This document shows, in pieces, positions 8,125 through 18,254 of a DNA stretch of 64,000 nucleotides. Location: assembly GCF_014297595.2 (NCBI RefSeq), contig NZ_CP060414.2:2728001-2792000 (forward strand). The letters are read 5' to 3'. The notes beneath the pieces were generated by a model. That model ran no database searches. It saw only the letters and a program-made list of their open reading frames with translations, and was not told the DNA's origin. How positions within the stretch are numbered: the stretch's first letter is position 1; the number at the start of each line of letters is the position of its first letter. This stretch comes from Neisseria musculi (GTDB lineage Bacteria > Pseudomonadota > Gammaproteobacteria > Burkholderiales > Neisseriaceae). A program made the position numbers and the translations under genes.

Positions 8125-9767
8125 TCACTCATTTTCTGTCTCCTGAAGCCCCGCGTGTTTGCGCAAATCGAATGTGCCGTAATCGGGATACAGCACCGGT
8201 GCTTTTACCCGGCTGCGGATGCCGGCGCGCGTCAGTTCGCGCTGAAGGTTGTAGATGTGGGCGAAGCCGCCGCGCTTTTTCTGGAACGGGTGTGCCGAAT
8301 GCACCATGCCGGCAGCGGCGGCGGCACCGGCGCGCCTGCCGAAGCTGATGATGTCGAGCAGGGCGTTGCCCATCAGGCGGTTGCGGCCGTGTATGCCGCC
8401 GGTTACTTCGCCTGCACCATAAAGGCCGGGAACGGAAGTGGCACCGTTGCCGTCAATCTCCATGCCGCCGTTTTGATAGTGCAGGGTCGGGTGTATCAGC
8501 AACGGCTCCTGCGCGGGGTCGATGCCGCATTTGCGGGCAACGTGTGCGAGCGACACCAGCCGTTTGAGCACTTCGGGGTCTTTGGCAATCAGGCGCGGCG
8601 TATCCAAAAACACGCCTGCCTGTTTGCCGCGCACCACGCCGCGCCCTTCGGCCACTTCGCGCAAAATGGCGGCAGCCACCACGTCGCGCGGTTGCAGTTC
8701 ATCGACAAAACGCTCGCCCAGGCCGTTTACCAGATGGGTGCCGGCGGAGCGCACGGCTTCTGAAACCAACACGCCTTCGAGATGGGCGGGATAGGCCACG
8801 CCGGTGGGGTGGTATTGGAAAGAATCCAAATCGCGCAGCTTCACCCCCATGCGGTAGGCCATCACCAACCGTCTGCGGTGGCGCCGTAGTGGTTGGAGGT
8901 GGCAAACCCCTGCAAATGCAGACGGCCGCTGCCGCCGGTGGCCAGAATCACGGCTTTGGCGTGTGCGACCAGCAGTTTGCGGCGTTCCAAATCATATAAA
9001 ACTGCACCGGTGCAACAGCCGTGCTCGTCTGAAAGCAGCTCGATGGCGGGGCAGCGGTTGAGCTGGGTGATGCCGCGCTCGAGCTAAACCGCTTCGCGCA
9101 GCACGCGCATCAGCTCGAGGCCGGTGAAATCGCGGTAGCACAAGATGCGCGGCACGGCGGTGCCGCCTGCGCGCTTGCGTTGCAGGCGTTTGCTGTTGCC
9201 CCGGTCTTTCACCATATCGAAATTCATGCCGATGCCGATCAGCCAGCGGATAACCGAGGGGCCGTCTGAAACCATTTGTGCAATCAGTTGTTTGTTGCCG
9301 GCGTGGTGGCCGCCTTTGAGGGTGTCTTCATAATGCTGTTGCAGGCTGTCTTCTTCGCCCACGGCCGCCTGAATGCCGCCTTCGGCCATCACGGTGTTGC
9401 TGTCGCCCAGCCGCAGCTTGTTGGCAATCGCCACCGATGCGCCTGCTTCGGCCGCTGCCAGTGCCGCCGCCGCACCGGCACCGCCGCCGCCGATAACCAG
9501 CACATCGGTGTCGAGATGTTCGGCACCGGCCAGGTCGAAATCGTTAATCAGCGGTCGGCTCAGCAGCAGCTCCGCTACGTGCGGGTGGCAGCTGCTGCCT
9601 GCGTTGGCGCCCACCGGCAGCACCGTGCGCGCATCGGGGCGGTAATCGGGGTGGTAGCCGTTGAGCAGCGTGTCTTTCGGCGGCAAACCGCTGCGCATTT
9701 CCAGTTTGGAATGGCGCAATGTTTGCAAGGCTTGTTCGTAGGCAATGCCGTTTATGTTGGCGTTCAT
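8125..9767 (-). pseudogene. Fumarate reductase/succinate dehydrogenase-like flavoprotein, broken twice
   Basis: The intact ancestor would be about 545 residues. VIGGGGAGAAAALAAAEAG (about residues 91-109) is the FAD Rossmann motif. SNTVMAEGG stands where SdhA/FrdA have the FAD-linking His (HTVxAxGG), so FAD would be bound non-covalently. Dicarboxylate-site residues are kept: His in QYHPTG, Arg in PRDVVAAAI, His in HYQNGG and Arg in HGRNRLMGNALLDI. An in-frame TAG at 9084-9086 follows REAV and is continued by LERGITQLNR. Near 8868-8876 one base is missing (GGT TGG TGA against expected GGT TTG GTG ATG). Both breaks disable it unless they are read errors. The start overlaps the Fe-S gene by 4 bases. 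Confidence 0.8.
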
Positions 9768-10408
9768 GGCCGCGCCTCCTCTGCGTGGATATCTACGCTC
9801 ATGGCACCGCTGTTGATTTGCTGCAGACGGCGCATCAGGTCAATGGGGCGCAGCGTGCGCGCGGCTTTCATACGGCGTGCAAACAGCCCCACATGGTTGG
9901 GGCGGATGTTTTCGGGGCAGGCCAGTGTGCAGAGATTGCACATCACGCATTCGTCAAAAGTGATGGTGGCGGCTGAAAAATCGTCCGCCACCACCTGCGC
10001 TACTCCCTCTTCCACGCTCAAGCCCTTGGGGCAGGCGCGGTTGCAGCCGCCGCAATGGCGGCAGTGGGCGGCTTCGGGGAAAAAGCGCGCGGTGTCGTCC
10101 AGCCTGCTCCAGCCGTCGCCCACATCTTCCATATCGTAATAATGCACATGCTCGGGCATGAAGTAATCCATAAAACTCACCTGCATACCCTGTTCTACTT
10201 TGGTTTCGCAGCCCAATGCCGTGGTAACTTCGCGCTCGCCTTCCCGGCGTACCATGCAGCGGCACGACCCGCACACACCCTGCCCCATGCAGCCCACATT
10301 GGCCGTGAGCACATGCCCGGAGCGGGCATAGGCCTGAATAATCGAGTGTTCGGGGGAGGCTTGTATTTCGCGCCCATCGATAATCAGGCTCAAAGATTCT
10401 TCACTCAT
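9764..10408 (-). CDS. Ferredoxin-type Fe-S subunit (2Fe-2S plus two 4Fe-4S)
   Basis: This is a 214-residue soluble electron carrier. The N-terminal plant-type 2Fe-2S domain has Cys40, Cys46, Cys49 and Cys67 (CMGQGVCGSC...GCET). Two 4Fe-4S motifs follow: CRHCGGCNRAC (Cys116/119/122/126) and CVMCNLCTLAC (Cys154/157/160/164). The arrangement resembles SdhB/FrdB and also the HoxU/NuoG N-terminus. It is the promoter-proximal gene, with a start preceded by CAGGAA. The next start overlaps its stop. It would pass electrons from the NuoF-like protein to the flavoprotein (inference). I do not recognise a characterised protein with exactly this partner set, so no symbol is given. Confidence 0.8.
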   Translation of the reverse strand: MSEESLSLIIDGREIQASPEHSIIQAYARSGHVLTANVGCMGQGVCGSCRCMVRREGEREVTTALGCETKVEQGMQVSFMDYFMPEHVHYYDMEDVGDGWSRLDDTARFFPEAAHCRHCGGCNRACPKGLSVEEGVAQVVADDFSAATITFDECVMCNLCTLACPENIRPNHVGLFARRMKAARTLRPIDLMRRLQQINSGAMSVDIHAEEARP

Positions 10409-10575
10409 TGTTTGTGTTCCTGTAATAATTTTTCATTATAGAGATGTGCCGCACCCAGGCGGCAGGCTGCCTGTCGGCAGAAGCTGGATATCCAATGGGC
10501 TTTATCGTTCCCGATTCGGTTTTTTTGTAATTTTATTCTAAGTAAAACCGCCTCACCCATCTTTGGATTTGTTGT

Positions 10576-10589
10576 TTGACTACAATCAA
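10576..10589. promoter_or_regulatory. FNR-type box between divergent fumarate genes
   Basis: TTGACTACAATCAA matches the FNR consensus TTGAT-N4-ATCAA at nine of ten positions. It lies 168 bases before the Fe-S gene start (minus) and 331 bases before the class I fumarase start (plus). The surrounding 10409-10919 stretch is AT-rich and otherwise shows no gene. Confidence 0.5.
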
Positions 10590-10919
10590 CCCTACCCTGG
10601 GTAACAATGTCTTTTATTTAATTAAATTTTTGTTTTACAACAAATAATATAATTTAATTTGCTGTTATGATGCGCCATGCTTTTTCAGACGGCCGCATCT
10701 TTAACTGTGTTGTTTCGGATTGTTGGCGCGGTTTTGTGTAGTTTTGCAACCTTCATCCGCTCCTGATGGGCAAGTGTCGGCCGGCACCAATCTGCCTTGC
10801 CGGGCGGTATGCTTTTCCTGCCGGGCCGGCAGCAGGAAAACAGCCGTCTGAAAAATGTGTGGTGCCTTTGTGGTAAAATGAAAAAAGTTTCAACAAAACA
10901 AATCTTAAGGAACACAACC

Positions 10920-12443
10920 ATGACGATTGTCAAACAGGAAGACTTTATCCAAAGCATTGCCGATGCTTTCCAGTTCATCAGCTACTACCACCCGGTCGAT
11001 TACATTCGGGCTTTATATAAAGCGTGGCAGAAAGAAGAAAACCCGGCCGCCAAAGATGCGATGACGCAGATTCTGGTCAACAGCCGCATGTGTGCCGAAG
11101 GCCGCCGCCCCATCTGCCAGGATACCGGCATTGCCACCGTGTTTTTAAAAGTGGGCATGAACGTGCAGTGGGATGCTGATTTGAGCATTCAGGAAATGGT
11201 TGACGAGGGCGTGCGCCGCGCCTACACCCACCCCGACAACACCCTGCGCGCCTCGGTTTTGGCCGACCCTGCCGGCAAACGCACCAACACCAAAGACAAC
11301 ACCCCCGCCGTGGTGCATATGGAAATCGTGAAAGGCGGTAAAGTCGAAGTCATCTGCGCGGCCAAAGGCGGCGGCTCCGAAAACAAAACCAAAACGGCCA
11401 TGCTCAACCCTTCCGACAGCATTGTCGATTGGGTGGTTAAAACCATTCCGCAAATGGGCGCCGGCTGGTGTCCGCCCGGCATTTTGGGTATCGGCATCGG
11501 CGGCACGCCCGAAAAAGCCGCCCTGATGGCCAAAGAAAGCCTGATGGGGCATATCGATATCCAAGAGTTGCAGGAAAAAGCCCAATCCGGCGCCGAACTT
11601 TCCACTACCGAAGCCCTGCGTTTGGAGCTTTATGAAAAAGTGAACGCGCTGGGGGTGGGCGCGCAGGGTTTGGGCGGGCTCACCACCGTGTTGGACGTGA
11701 AAATTCTCGACTACCCCACCCACGCCGCTTCCAAGCCCGTGGCCATGATTCCCAACTGCGCCGCTACCCGCCACATCGAATTCGAGCTTGACGGCACCGG
11801 CCCCGCGAAGCTCGACCCACCCAGCCTCGAAGACTGGCCAGATATCACCTACAGCCCCGACAACGGCAAACGCGTAGATGTAAACCAGCTCACCAAAGAA
11901 GAAGTGGCCACCTGGAAAATGGGCGATGTATTGCTCTTAAACGGCAAAATCTACACCGGCCGCGATGCCGCCCACAAACGCATGACCGATATGCTCGACC
12001 AAGGCAGGCAACTGCCGGTGGATTTCACCAACAAGCTGATTTACTATGTGGGCCCCGTTGATCCCGTGCGCGATGAAGTAGTCGGCCCTGCCGGCCCCAC
12101 CACCGCCACCCGCATGGACAAATTCACCCGCCAGATGCTCGAACAAACCGGCCTGTTGGGCATGATCGGCAAATCGGAGCGCGGTGCCGAAGCCTGTCAA
12201 GCCATTGCCGACAACCAAGCCGTTTACCTGATGGCCGTGGGCGGTTCCGCCTATTTGGTGGCCAAAGCCATCAAAGCGGCCAAAGTGGTGGCCTTCCCCG
12301 AATTGGGTATGGAAGCGATTTACGAATTTGAAGTCAAAGATATGCCGGTTACCGTGGCTGTAGATTCAAGGGGCAAATCGGTGCATGCCGTTGCACCGAA
12401 ACAATGGCAGGAAAAAATCGGCATCATTCCGGTAGAAGCCTAA
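10920..12443 (+). CDS. fumB: Fumarate hydratase class I (4Fe-4S)
   Basis: This 507-residue cytoplasmic enzyme interconverts fumarate and malate with an oxygen-sensitive 4Fe-4S cluster. The expected three cluster cysteines are visible as C66 in RPICQDTG, C184 in AGWCPPG and C280 in IPNCAATRH. The C-terminal beta domain carries GPVDP and GPAGPTTATRMD. The start at 10920 follows TTAAGGAACACAACC; an in-frame ATG at 10797 has no ribosome site. Neisseria class I fumarases have this shorter length compared with E. coli FumA (548). It shares an intergenic region holding an FNR-type box with the divergent Fe-S/flavoprotein genes. The fumA/fumB distinction is naming only. Confidence 0.93.
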   Translation: MTIVKQEDFIQSIADAFQFISYYHPVDYIRALYKAWQKEENPAAKDAMTQILVNSRMCAEGRRPICQDTGIATVFLKVGMNVQWDADLSIQEMVDEGVRRAYTHPDNTLRASVLADPAGKRTNTKDNTPAVVHMEIVKGGKVEVICAAKGGGSENKTKTAMLNPSDSIVDWVVKTIPQMGAGWCPPGILGIGIGGTPEKAALMAKESLMGHIDIQELQEKAQSGAELSTTEALRLELYEKVNALGVGAQGLGGLTTVLDVKILDYPTHAASKPVAMIPNCAATRHIEFELDGTGPAKLDPPSLEDWPDITYSPDNGKRVDVNQLTKEEVATWKMGDVLLLNGKIYTGRDAAHKRMTDMLDQGRQLPVDFTNKLIYYVGPVDPVRDEVVGPAGPTTATRMDKFTRQMLEQTGLLGMIGKSERGAEACQAIADNQAVYLMAVGGSAYLVAKAIKAAKVVAFPELGMEAIYEFEVKDMPVTVAVDSRGKSVHAVAPKQWQEKIGIIPVEA

Positions 12444-12466
12444 TCTTTTAGGAGCGCGCAACAGCC

Positions 12467-12493
12467 AGGCCGTCTGAAACTTTCAGACGGCCT
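12467..12493 (+). terminator. DUS-pair terminator after class I fumarase
   Basis: AGGCCGTCTGAA and TTCAGACGGCCT form a perfect 12-base stem with a 3-base loop, 24 bases past the stop. A second, imperfect pair lies at 12582-12607. Confidence 0.7.
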
Positions 12494-13229
12494 GAACCGT
12501 TGATGCTGCTTGCCGTACCGTAAAAACGGGGAAACCCTTTGAAGCGCACGGTTGAAAAATTTCCGGCAAGGCGGTTGAAACAGGCCGTCTGAGAGTTTCA
12601 GACGGCTCAATATCTTCAGGCAGGTGCAGCGTTGCGGGTAATGTTATTCCCCTCCGGGGGCATCGGCAGCTTGAGAAACCGGTATCGGTCGGGTTGGGAC
12701 AATCCTGCCCGGGAAACGGCTTGCAGAAATGCAGGGATTCGCGGATAGGCCTTCAGACGGCCTGCCCGCCTTGCCCATTTTCCGCCCCGTCCTTACAAAA
12801 TGCCGATACCGCCTGAATTTTGGCAAACCGTTTCATCTTTGCGCCACAACAAATACAAACCGGCCGTCTGAAACGCTTCAGACGGCCGGGATGAACCCGC
12901 CTTTATTTCTGTTGCGGTGTTGTTGCGCTTGGGTTTGAAGAAAACGGTTGCGGCAACAGAGCCGGGCTGCATGTTGTCTGCAATGCCCGCCGCTTGTCGG
13001 ATAGCGGCCATAAAGTAAATCCGCTATATTGCAGCCCACCCGTTTTAAAGCATCAAAGCGGTTATCCTGCCCGGCTGCATTATTTGCGTTATCTGAAGCC
13101 CGCTGCCGGCCTGCTTTTTTCTTTAATTACCATTAATGTGTTGGATGGTTGATTCTTAATCAAGCGCAAAGGCTGTCTGAAAACGGCAGGTTCTGTTTCA
13201 GACGGCCTTTGCCCGGCCATCGCCGACCA
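12494..13229. other. Intergenic region with DUS pairs, no gene seen
   Basis: Inverted DUS pairs are at 12582-12607, 12861-12889 and, imperfectly, 13169-13208, the last just past the fumC stop. Open frames here are short and have no family resemblance. Confidence 0.6.
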
Positions 13230-14618
13230 TCAGCGCGGTGCCACCATGTCTTCCGGCTTCACCAGCCCGTCAAACTCTTCTGCGCTCAACAGCTCCAGCG
13301 CAATGGCGGTTTCCCGCAGCGATTTATCGTTGTGATAAGCGGTTTTGGCTACTTTGGCCGCATTTTCGTAGCCAATCTTGCGGTTTAACGCCGTTACCAG
13401 CATCAGCGAATGGTGCAGGAAATAATCGATTTTCTCCGGCACAGGTTCGATGCCCACGGCGCAATGTTCGTTGAAGCTGTTGCAGGCATCGCCTAAAAGG
13501 CGTATCGATTGCAGAAGATTGTAGGCAATCACGGGCATATACACGTTCAGCTCGAAATTGCCCGATGCGCCCGCCATGCCGATGGTTACATCATTGCCGA
13601 ACACCTGGCAGCACACCATCGTCATCGCTTCGCACTGGGTTGGATTGACTTTGCCGGGCATGATCGAGGAGCCGGGCTCGTTTTCGGGGATTTTGATTTC
13701 GCCCAAGCCGCAGCGCGGGCCGGATGCCAGCCAGCGGATATCGTTGGCAATTTTGTTCAAACTTGCCGCCAGCGTTTTCAGCGCGCCCGAGGCATACACG
13801 CAGGCATCGCGGCCGGCCAACGCTTCGAATTTGTTGGGCGCGGTGATAAACGGCAGCCCGGAGAGTGCGGCCAGTTCGGCGGCGGCGGTTACCGCATAAT
13901 CGGGGTGGCTGTTCAAACCTGTGCCGACAGCGGTGCCGCCCAAAGGCAGCTCGTATAAGCCTTGCAGGGCATCGTTCAGACGGCCCAGGCCGTGATCAAG
14001 CTGCGACACATAGCCTGAGAATTCCTGCCCCAGGGTGAGAGGCGTGGCATCTTGCAGGTGGGTGCGGCCGATTTTTACAATCGGCTGAAATGCTTCGGCT
14101 TTGGCCGCAAGCGTGTCGCGCAGGGCGGTTACGGCAGGAATCAGCAGACGGTTGATTTCGATGGCGGCGGCAACGTGAATGGCGGTGGGGAAAGAGTCGT
14201 TGGTTGATTGCGCGTGGTTCACATGATCGTTGGGATGCACGGGGCGGTAGGCCGCCAAACCCGTTCCCGCCAATTCGTTGGCGCGGTTGGCCAGCACTTC
14301 GTTCATATTCATATTCGACTGTGTACCCGAGCCGGTTTGCCACACCACCAGCGGAAACTGGCCGTCCAACCTGCCTGCCAGCACATCATCGGCGGCGCGG
14401 GTAATCAAATCAGCCTGTTCGGGTTGGATGCGGCCGAGCGCGGCATTGGCGGCGGCAGCGGCTTTTTTAACCAATGCTATAGCGTGAATCAAAGGCTGCG
14501 GCAGGGTTTCGCCGCCGATTTTGAAATTGTTGCGGCTGCGCTGGGTTTGCGCGCCCCAATAAGCATCGGCGGGCACTTCTACATTGCCCATCGTGTCGTG
14601 CTCGGTGCGGGTGGCCAT
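13230..14618 (-). CDS. fumC: Fumarate hydratase class II
   Basis: This 462-residue, iron-independent fumarase belongs to the aspartase/fumarase superfamily. The superfamily signature [11 protein letters not shown] is intact, as are the substrate-loop segments [12 protein letters not shown] and [14 protein letters not shown]. The start at 14618 (MATRTEHD) has AGGAG 8 bases upstream; a longer in-frame ATG at 14660 is less likely. The enzyme duplicates the reaction of the class I enzyme next door but tolerates oxygen. Having both classes side by side with a fumarate-reductase-like gene set is notable. Confidence 0.93.
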   Translation of the reverse strand: MATRTEHDTMGNVEVPADAYWGAQTQRSRNNFKIGGETLPQPLIHAIALVKKAAAAANAALGRIQPEQADLITRAADDVLAGRLDGQFPLVVWQTGSGTQSNMNMNEVLANRANELAGTGLAAYRPVHPNDHVNHAQSTNDSFPTAIHVAAAIEINRLLIPAVTALRDTLAAKAEAFQPIVKIGRTHLQDATPLTLGQEFSGYVSQLDHGLGRLNDALQGLYELPLGGTAVGTGLNSHPDYAVTAAAELAALSGLPFITAPNKFEALAGRDACVYASGALKTLAASLNKIANDIRWLASGPRCGLGEIKIPENEPGSSIMPGKVNPTQCEAMTMVCCQVFGNDVTIGMAGASGNFELNVYMPVIAYNLLQSIRLLGDACNSFNEHCAVGIEPVPEKIDYFLHHSLMLVTALNRKIGYENAAKVAKTAYHNDKSLRETAIALELLSAEEFDGLVKPEDMVAPR

Positions 14619-14828
14619 CTTGTTTCTCCTGTTGTCGGTCAAACTCATGAGATGGTTCATTATGGCACAATTTAAAATAAATGATAATTAAAATCAACTT
14701 TTGGCATTATCCTGCTGCAAACTTGCACCGCCCGGGCAAAAACCATCTGCAAGCAGATTGGCACGGTTGCAATCCAAAGGCCGTATTGGCAGGGGCGGTT
14801 TGCAAAACAGAAGCCGCTTGAAAAGCCG

Positions 14829-14860
14829 AAGGCCGTCTGAAAATATTTTCAGACGGCCTT
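14829..14860. terminator. DUS-pair bidirectional terminator
   Basis: AAGGCCGTCTGAAAATATTTTCAGACGGCCTT-type palindrome between fumC and the oppA-like gene, just beyond the stop of the latter on the minus strand. Confidence 0.7.
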
Positions 14861-14892
14861 CGAGGTTTACTGCAAACACATTCGCAAACACA

Positions 14893-16518
14893 TTATTGAC
14901 GGATAAACAGCCGCTTGCTCGGCAGCTCGTTGAGCACGTCTTCGGTGGAATAGCCGCCGATGCGCGGTTTGACCAGCCGCGAATTCACATAGCCGTAAAC
15001 GGGAATCACCGCGCTGTCTTTATCGATTTGCGCCTCGGCCTGCGTGTAAAGGGCGGCGCGTTCTTTAACGCCCACGCCCGGCTGCAGGGTTTTTGCCAGC
15101 AGGGCATCGTAGGCGGCGTTTTTATAGAAAGCGCGGTTGCTGCTGTTGGCCGACTGCAGGGTGTTTAAAAACGTGGAGGGTTCGTTGTAGTCGCCGCACC
15201 ACGATGCGCGGGCGATTTGGTAGTTGCCGCTGCGGCGGTTGTCGAGATAGGTTTTCCACTCTTGGTTTTCAAGGTTCACTTTCACGAAACCCAGTGCCTG
15301 CTGCCACATCGAAGCGGCGGCCACGGCGATTTTTTTATGCTGCTCCGAAGTGTTGTAGAGAAAATTGAAGGTGAGCGGATTGCTTTCGCTATATCCTGCC
15401 TCGGCCAGCAGTTTTTTCGCTTCTGCCGCGCGGGAAGCCTGATCGAGCCTGCTCCATTCCGGCGTGTAGGGCACAAAGCCCGCAGTGCCTGTTCGGGTCA
15501 GGTTGTAGGCCGGTTCTTCGCCGCGCCCCAGTACTTTGGCAGCGATGGTTTCACGGTCTAAAGCCAGCGACAGTGCCTTGCGCACGCGCACATCGTCAAA
15601 CGGGGTTTTTTGGTGGTTGATTTCCAGATAATAGGTGCAGAGATAGGGGCTGCGCTTTAATTCTTGCGGATATTTTTCTTGCAGCTTGGTATACATTTCA
15701 GGCGGCAGCGCATCGGTGATGTCGATTTCGCCCGCTTCGTAACGGGCCACATCATCGGTTTGCGAGCCCACGGGCAGAAACACCACGTTATCGATTTTCA
15801 CGTTGGCGGCATCGCGGTATTGCGGGTTTTTTGCCAACTCGATGCGCTCGTTTACTACCCATTTTTTCATCACATAGGGGCCGTTGCCGACAAAATTTTC
15901 AGGCTGCGTCCATTTCGCGCCGTGTTTTTCCACAGTGGTACGGTGCACGGGCTTGGTGGCGGCGTGATACAGCATTTGCGGGAAATAAGGCACCGCTGCC
16001 GTGAGGGTAACTTGCAGCGTTTGCGGATCAACGGCTTTCACGCCGAGCGTTTCGGGCGGCTTTTTGCCCGTTAAGATTTCATCGATGTTTTCGATTTTGG
16101 CCGTCTGAAGATAAGTGGCGTATTGCGAAGCGGTTTTCGGATCGGCCAAACGCCGCCAGCTGTAAACGAAATCTTCGGCGGTGAACGGCTCGCCGTTGCT
16201 CCATTTCAGGCCTTCGCGCAGTTTGAACGTCCACACTTTGTTATCGGCACTTTGCCACGATTCGGCGGCGGCGGGAACCACCGCGCCTTTTTCATCGGTT
16301 TCTACCAAGCCTTCCAGCAGGTCGCGCACCACATTGATTTCAGGCACGCCGGTAATCTGGTGCGGGTCGAGCGACTGCGGCTCGGTAACATTGTTGCGGG
16401 TAACGGTGTCGGCAGCCGGGGTTGCGGCAGCACCGGCGGTTTGTTCCTGCCCGCCGCAGGCGGCAAGCAACAGAGCGGCCACGGCCGGCACAAAAAAACG
16501 GAAAGGGGAGGGCGGCAT
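14893..16518 (-). CDS. oppA: Peptide ABC transporter substrate-binding lipoprotein (OppA-like)
   Basis: The 541-residue family 5 solute-binding protein is periplasmic and lipid-anchored. The signal peptide ends in a lipobox, LLLAACGG (Cys about 21). NNVTEPQSLDPHQITGVPE is the usual N-terminal strand, and FKLREGLKWSNGEPFTAEDFVYSWRRL is the SBP_bac_5 signature. The start at 16518 follows AGAGGAAATTTT, and the ORF upstream of it is non-homologous. Family members capture oligopeptides for an Opp/Dpp permease, but no permease or ATPase genes lie beside it, so it probably works with components encoded elsewhere. Confidence 0.88.
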   Translation of the reverse strand: MPPSPFRFFVPAVAALLLAACGGQEQTAGAAATPAADTVTRNNVTEPQSLDPHQITGVPEINVVRDLLEGLVETDEKGAVVPAAAESWQSADNKVWTFKLREGLKWSNGEPFTAEDFVYSWRRLADPKTASQYATYLQTAKIENIDEILTGKKPPETLGVKAVDPQTLQVTLTAAVPYFPQMLYHAATKPVHRTTVEKHGAKWTQPENFVGNGPYVMKKWVVNERIELAKNPQYRDAANVKIDNVVFLPVGSQTDDVARYEAGEIDITDALPPEMYTKLQEKYPQELKRSPYLCTYYLEINHQKTPFDDVRVRKALSLALDRETIAAKVLGRGEEPAYNLTRTGTAGFVPYTPEWSRLDQASRAAEAKKLLAEAGYSESNPLTFNFLYNTSEQHKKIAVAAASMWQQALGFVKVNLENQEWKTYLDNRRSGNYQIARASWCGDYNEPSTFLNTLQSANSSNRAFYKNAAYDALLAKTLQPGVGVKERAALYTQAEAQIDKDSAVIPVYGYVNSRLVKPRIGGYSTEDVLNELPSKRLFIRQ

Positions 16519-16566
16519 AAAATTTCCTCTGCAAAAATATCGGAACACAACGGGCAGATTGTAAAA

Positions 16567-16607
16567 CAAAACCCAGGCCGTCTGAAACATTCAGACGGCC
16601 TGGGTTT
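16567..16607. terminator. Long DUS-pair terminator
   Basis: An extended palindrome of AAAACCCAGGCCGTCTGAA and its complement, with a 2-3 base loop and T-rich flanks on both sides, lies downstream of cysS and just upstream of the oppA-like start. Confidence 0.75.
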
Positions 16608-16791
16608 TGTTTCGCTTGCAAACTGAAATATCGGCAGCATGCAAAAGCGGCCGCAAAAGTTTACCGGCTTTGCCAACCTGCCGCGCAGGGTTTCGGCGGG
16701 TTGCGGAGCGCATGGTGCGGCGCGGTCATCTTCAGACGGCTTGGGGTCGGATAACGGCTGCCGCGTTACCGGCGCGGGGCAGGCCGGCGGA

Positions 16792-18204
16792 TTACCCCCG
16801 CCGCCAGGTGGTGCCGTCGGCGCCGTCTTCCAAGATAATGTTTTCGGCGTTGAGCAGGTCGCGGATGCGGTCGGATTCGGCCCAGTTTTTTGCCGCGCGC
16901 GCCTGTTTGCGCTGTTCGATCAGAGATTCGATGTCGGCATTGGAAAGGCCGTCTGAAACGCTGCCGCCCTGCAAAAATGCCTGAGGATCGCGCTGTAGCA
17001 GGCCGATGGTGCCCGCCAGTGCTTTCAAGTATCCGGCCAGTTCGGCGCTGTTGGTTTTGTTGGCCTCGCCTGCCAGCTCGAACAGCACGGCAACGGCTTC
17101 TGCGGTGCCGAAATCATCGTTCATCGCGGTGTGGAAACGGCGGGTGTAGGCGTTGCTGTTTTCATGCGCGACCACTTCGGCGGGCGGGGTGTTTTTCAGG
17201 GCGGTGTAAAGGCGGGTGAGCGCGCCTTTGGCATCGTTGAGATGGGCATCGGAATAATTCAGCGGGCTGCGGTAGTGGGCGCGCAGGATAAAAAAGCGCA
17301 CCACTTCGGGATCGTATTGCTTGAGCACGTTGCGGATGGTGAAGAAGTTGCCCAGTGATTTCGACATTTTTTCGCCGTCCACGCGGATAAAGCCGTTGTG
17401 CAGCCAGTATTTCACATGGCTGGCTGTGGTTTTGCCGTGCGCTTCGTGATGCAGGCAGACACCGTGTGCGCCCACGCTTTGGGCGATTTCGTTTTCGTGG
17501 TGGGGAAACTGCAAATCGGCACCGCCGCCGTGGATATCGAAGGTGTTGCCGAACCATTTTCCGCCCATCGCCGAGCATTCGATGTGCCAGCCGGGGCGGC
17601 CTTTGCCCCACGGGCTGTTCCAAAAATCGGCTTCGTTGGGCTTGGCGGCTTTCCACAGCACGAAATCGAGCGGATCGCGCTTGAAGCCGTCTACTTCCAC
17701 CCGCTCGCCCGCGCGCAGGTCGCCCAGCGATTTGCCCGATAGTTGGCCGTAGGCGGCAAATTCGCGCACGGCGTAGTAAACATCGCCGTTTTCGGCAGGA
17801 TACGCCTTGCCGTTGGCAATCAGCCGCTCGATCATGGCAATCATCGGGGCGATGTGTTCGGTGGCTTTCGGCTCGGCATCGGGGCGCAACACGCCCAGCG
17901 CATCGGCATCTTCGTTCATCGCTTGGATAAAGCGTGCGGTCAGCGCGCCGATGGTTTCGCCGTTTTCGGCGGCGCGGGCGATGATTTTGTCGTCAATGTC
18001 GGTGATGTTGCGCACATAAGTGAGCGGGTAGCCGCACGCGCGCAACCAGCGCGCCACCATGTCGAACACCACCATCACGCGGGCGTGGCCGAGGTGGCAG
18101 TAGTCGTAAACCGTCATGCCGCAAACATACATACGCACGTTTTCGGGGTTGAGCGGCACAAACGGTTCTTTTTGGCGGGTTAGGGTATTGTAAACGGTCA
18201 GCAT
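16792..18204 (-). CDS. cysS: Cysteinyl-tRNA synthetase
   Basis: The 470-residue class I aminoacyl-tRNA synthetase charges tRNA-Cys. HLGH (37-40) is the HIGH-type ATP motif, KMSKSLGN the second ATP motif, and C28 with the HIECSAM region forms the zinc site that recognises cysteine. The C-terminal anticodon-binding helices end in [10 protein letters not shown]. The start MLTVYNTL at 18204 follows an A-rich AAGAAA stretch, and the 32 residues of the longer frame are non-homologous. Two DUS cores lie in or near the gene, one of them inside the C-terminal coding region (GSVSDGLS). Confidence 0.95.
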   Translation of the reverse strand: MLTVYNTLTRQKEPFVPLNPENVRMYVCGMTVYDYCHLGHARVMVVFDMVARWLRACGYPLTYVRNITDIDDKIIARAAENGETIGALTARFIQAMNEDADALGVLRPDAEPKATEHIAPMIAMIERLIANGKAYPAENGDVYYAVREFAAYGQLSGKSLGDLRAGERVEVDGFKRDPLDFVLWKAAKPNEADFWNSPWGKGRPGWHIECSAMGGKWFGNTFDIHGGGADLQFPHHENEIAQSVGAHGVCLHHEAHGKTTASHVKYWLHNGFIRVDGEKMSKSLGNFFTIRNVLKQYDPEVVRFFILRAHYRSPLNYSDAHLNDAKGALTRLYTALKNTPPAEVVAHENSNAYTRRFHTAMNDDFGTAEAVAVLFELAGEANKTNSAELAGYLKALAGTIGLLQRDPQAFLQGGSVSDGLSNADIESLIEQRKQARAAKNWAESDRIRDLLNAENIILEDGADGTTWRRG

Positions 18205-18254
18205 GGTTTTTTTTCTTGAGTCGGTGGAAAGGTGCCGTAACGCGGGCGGCAGTT

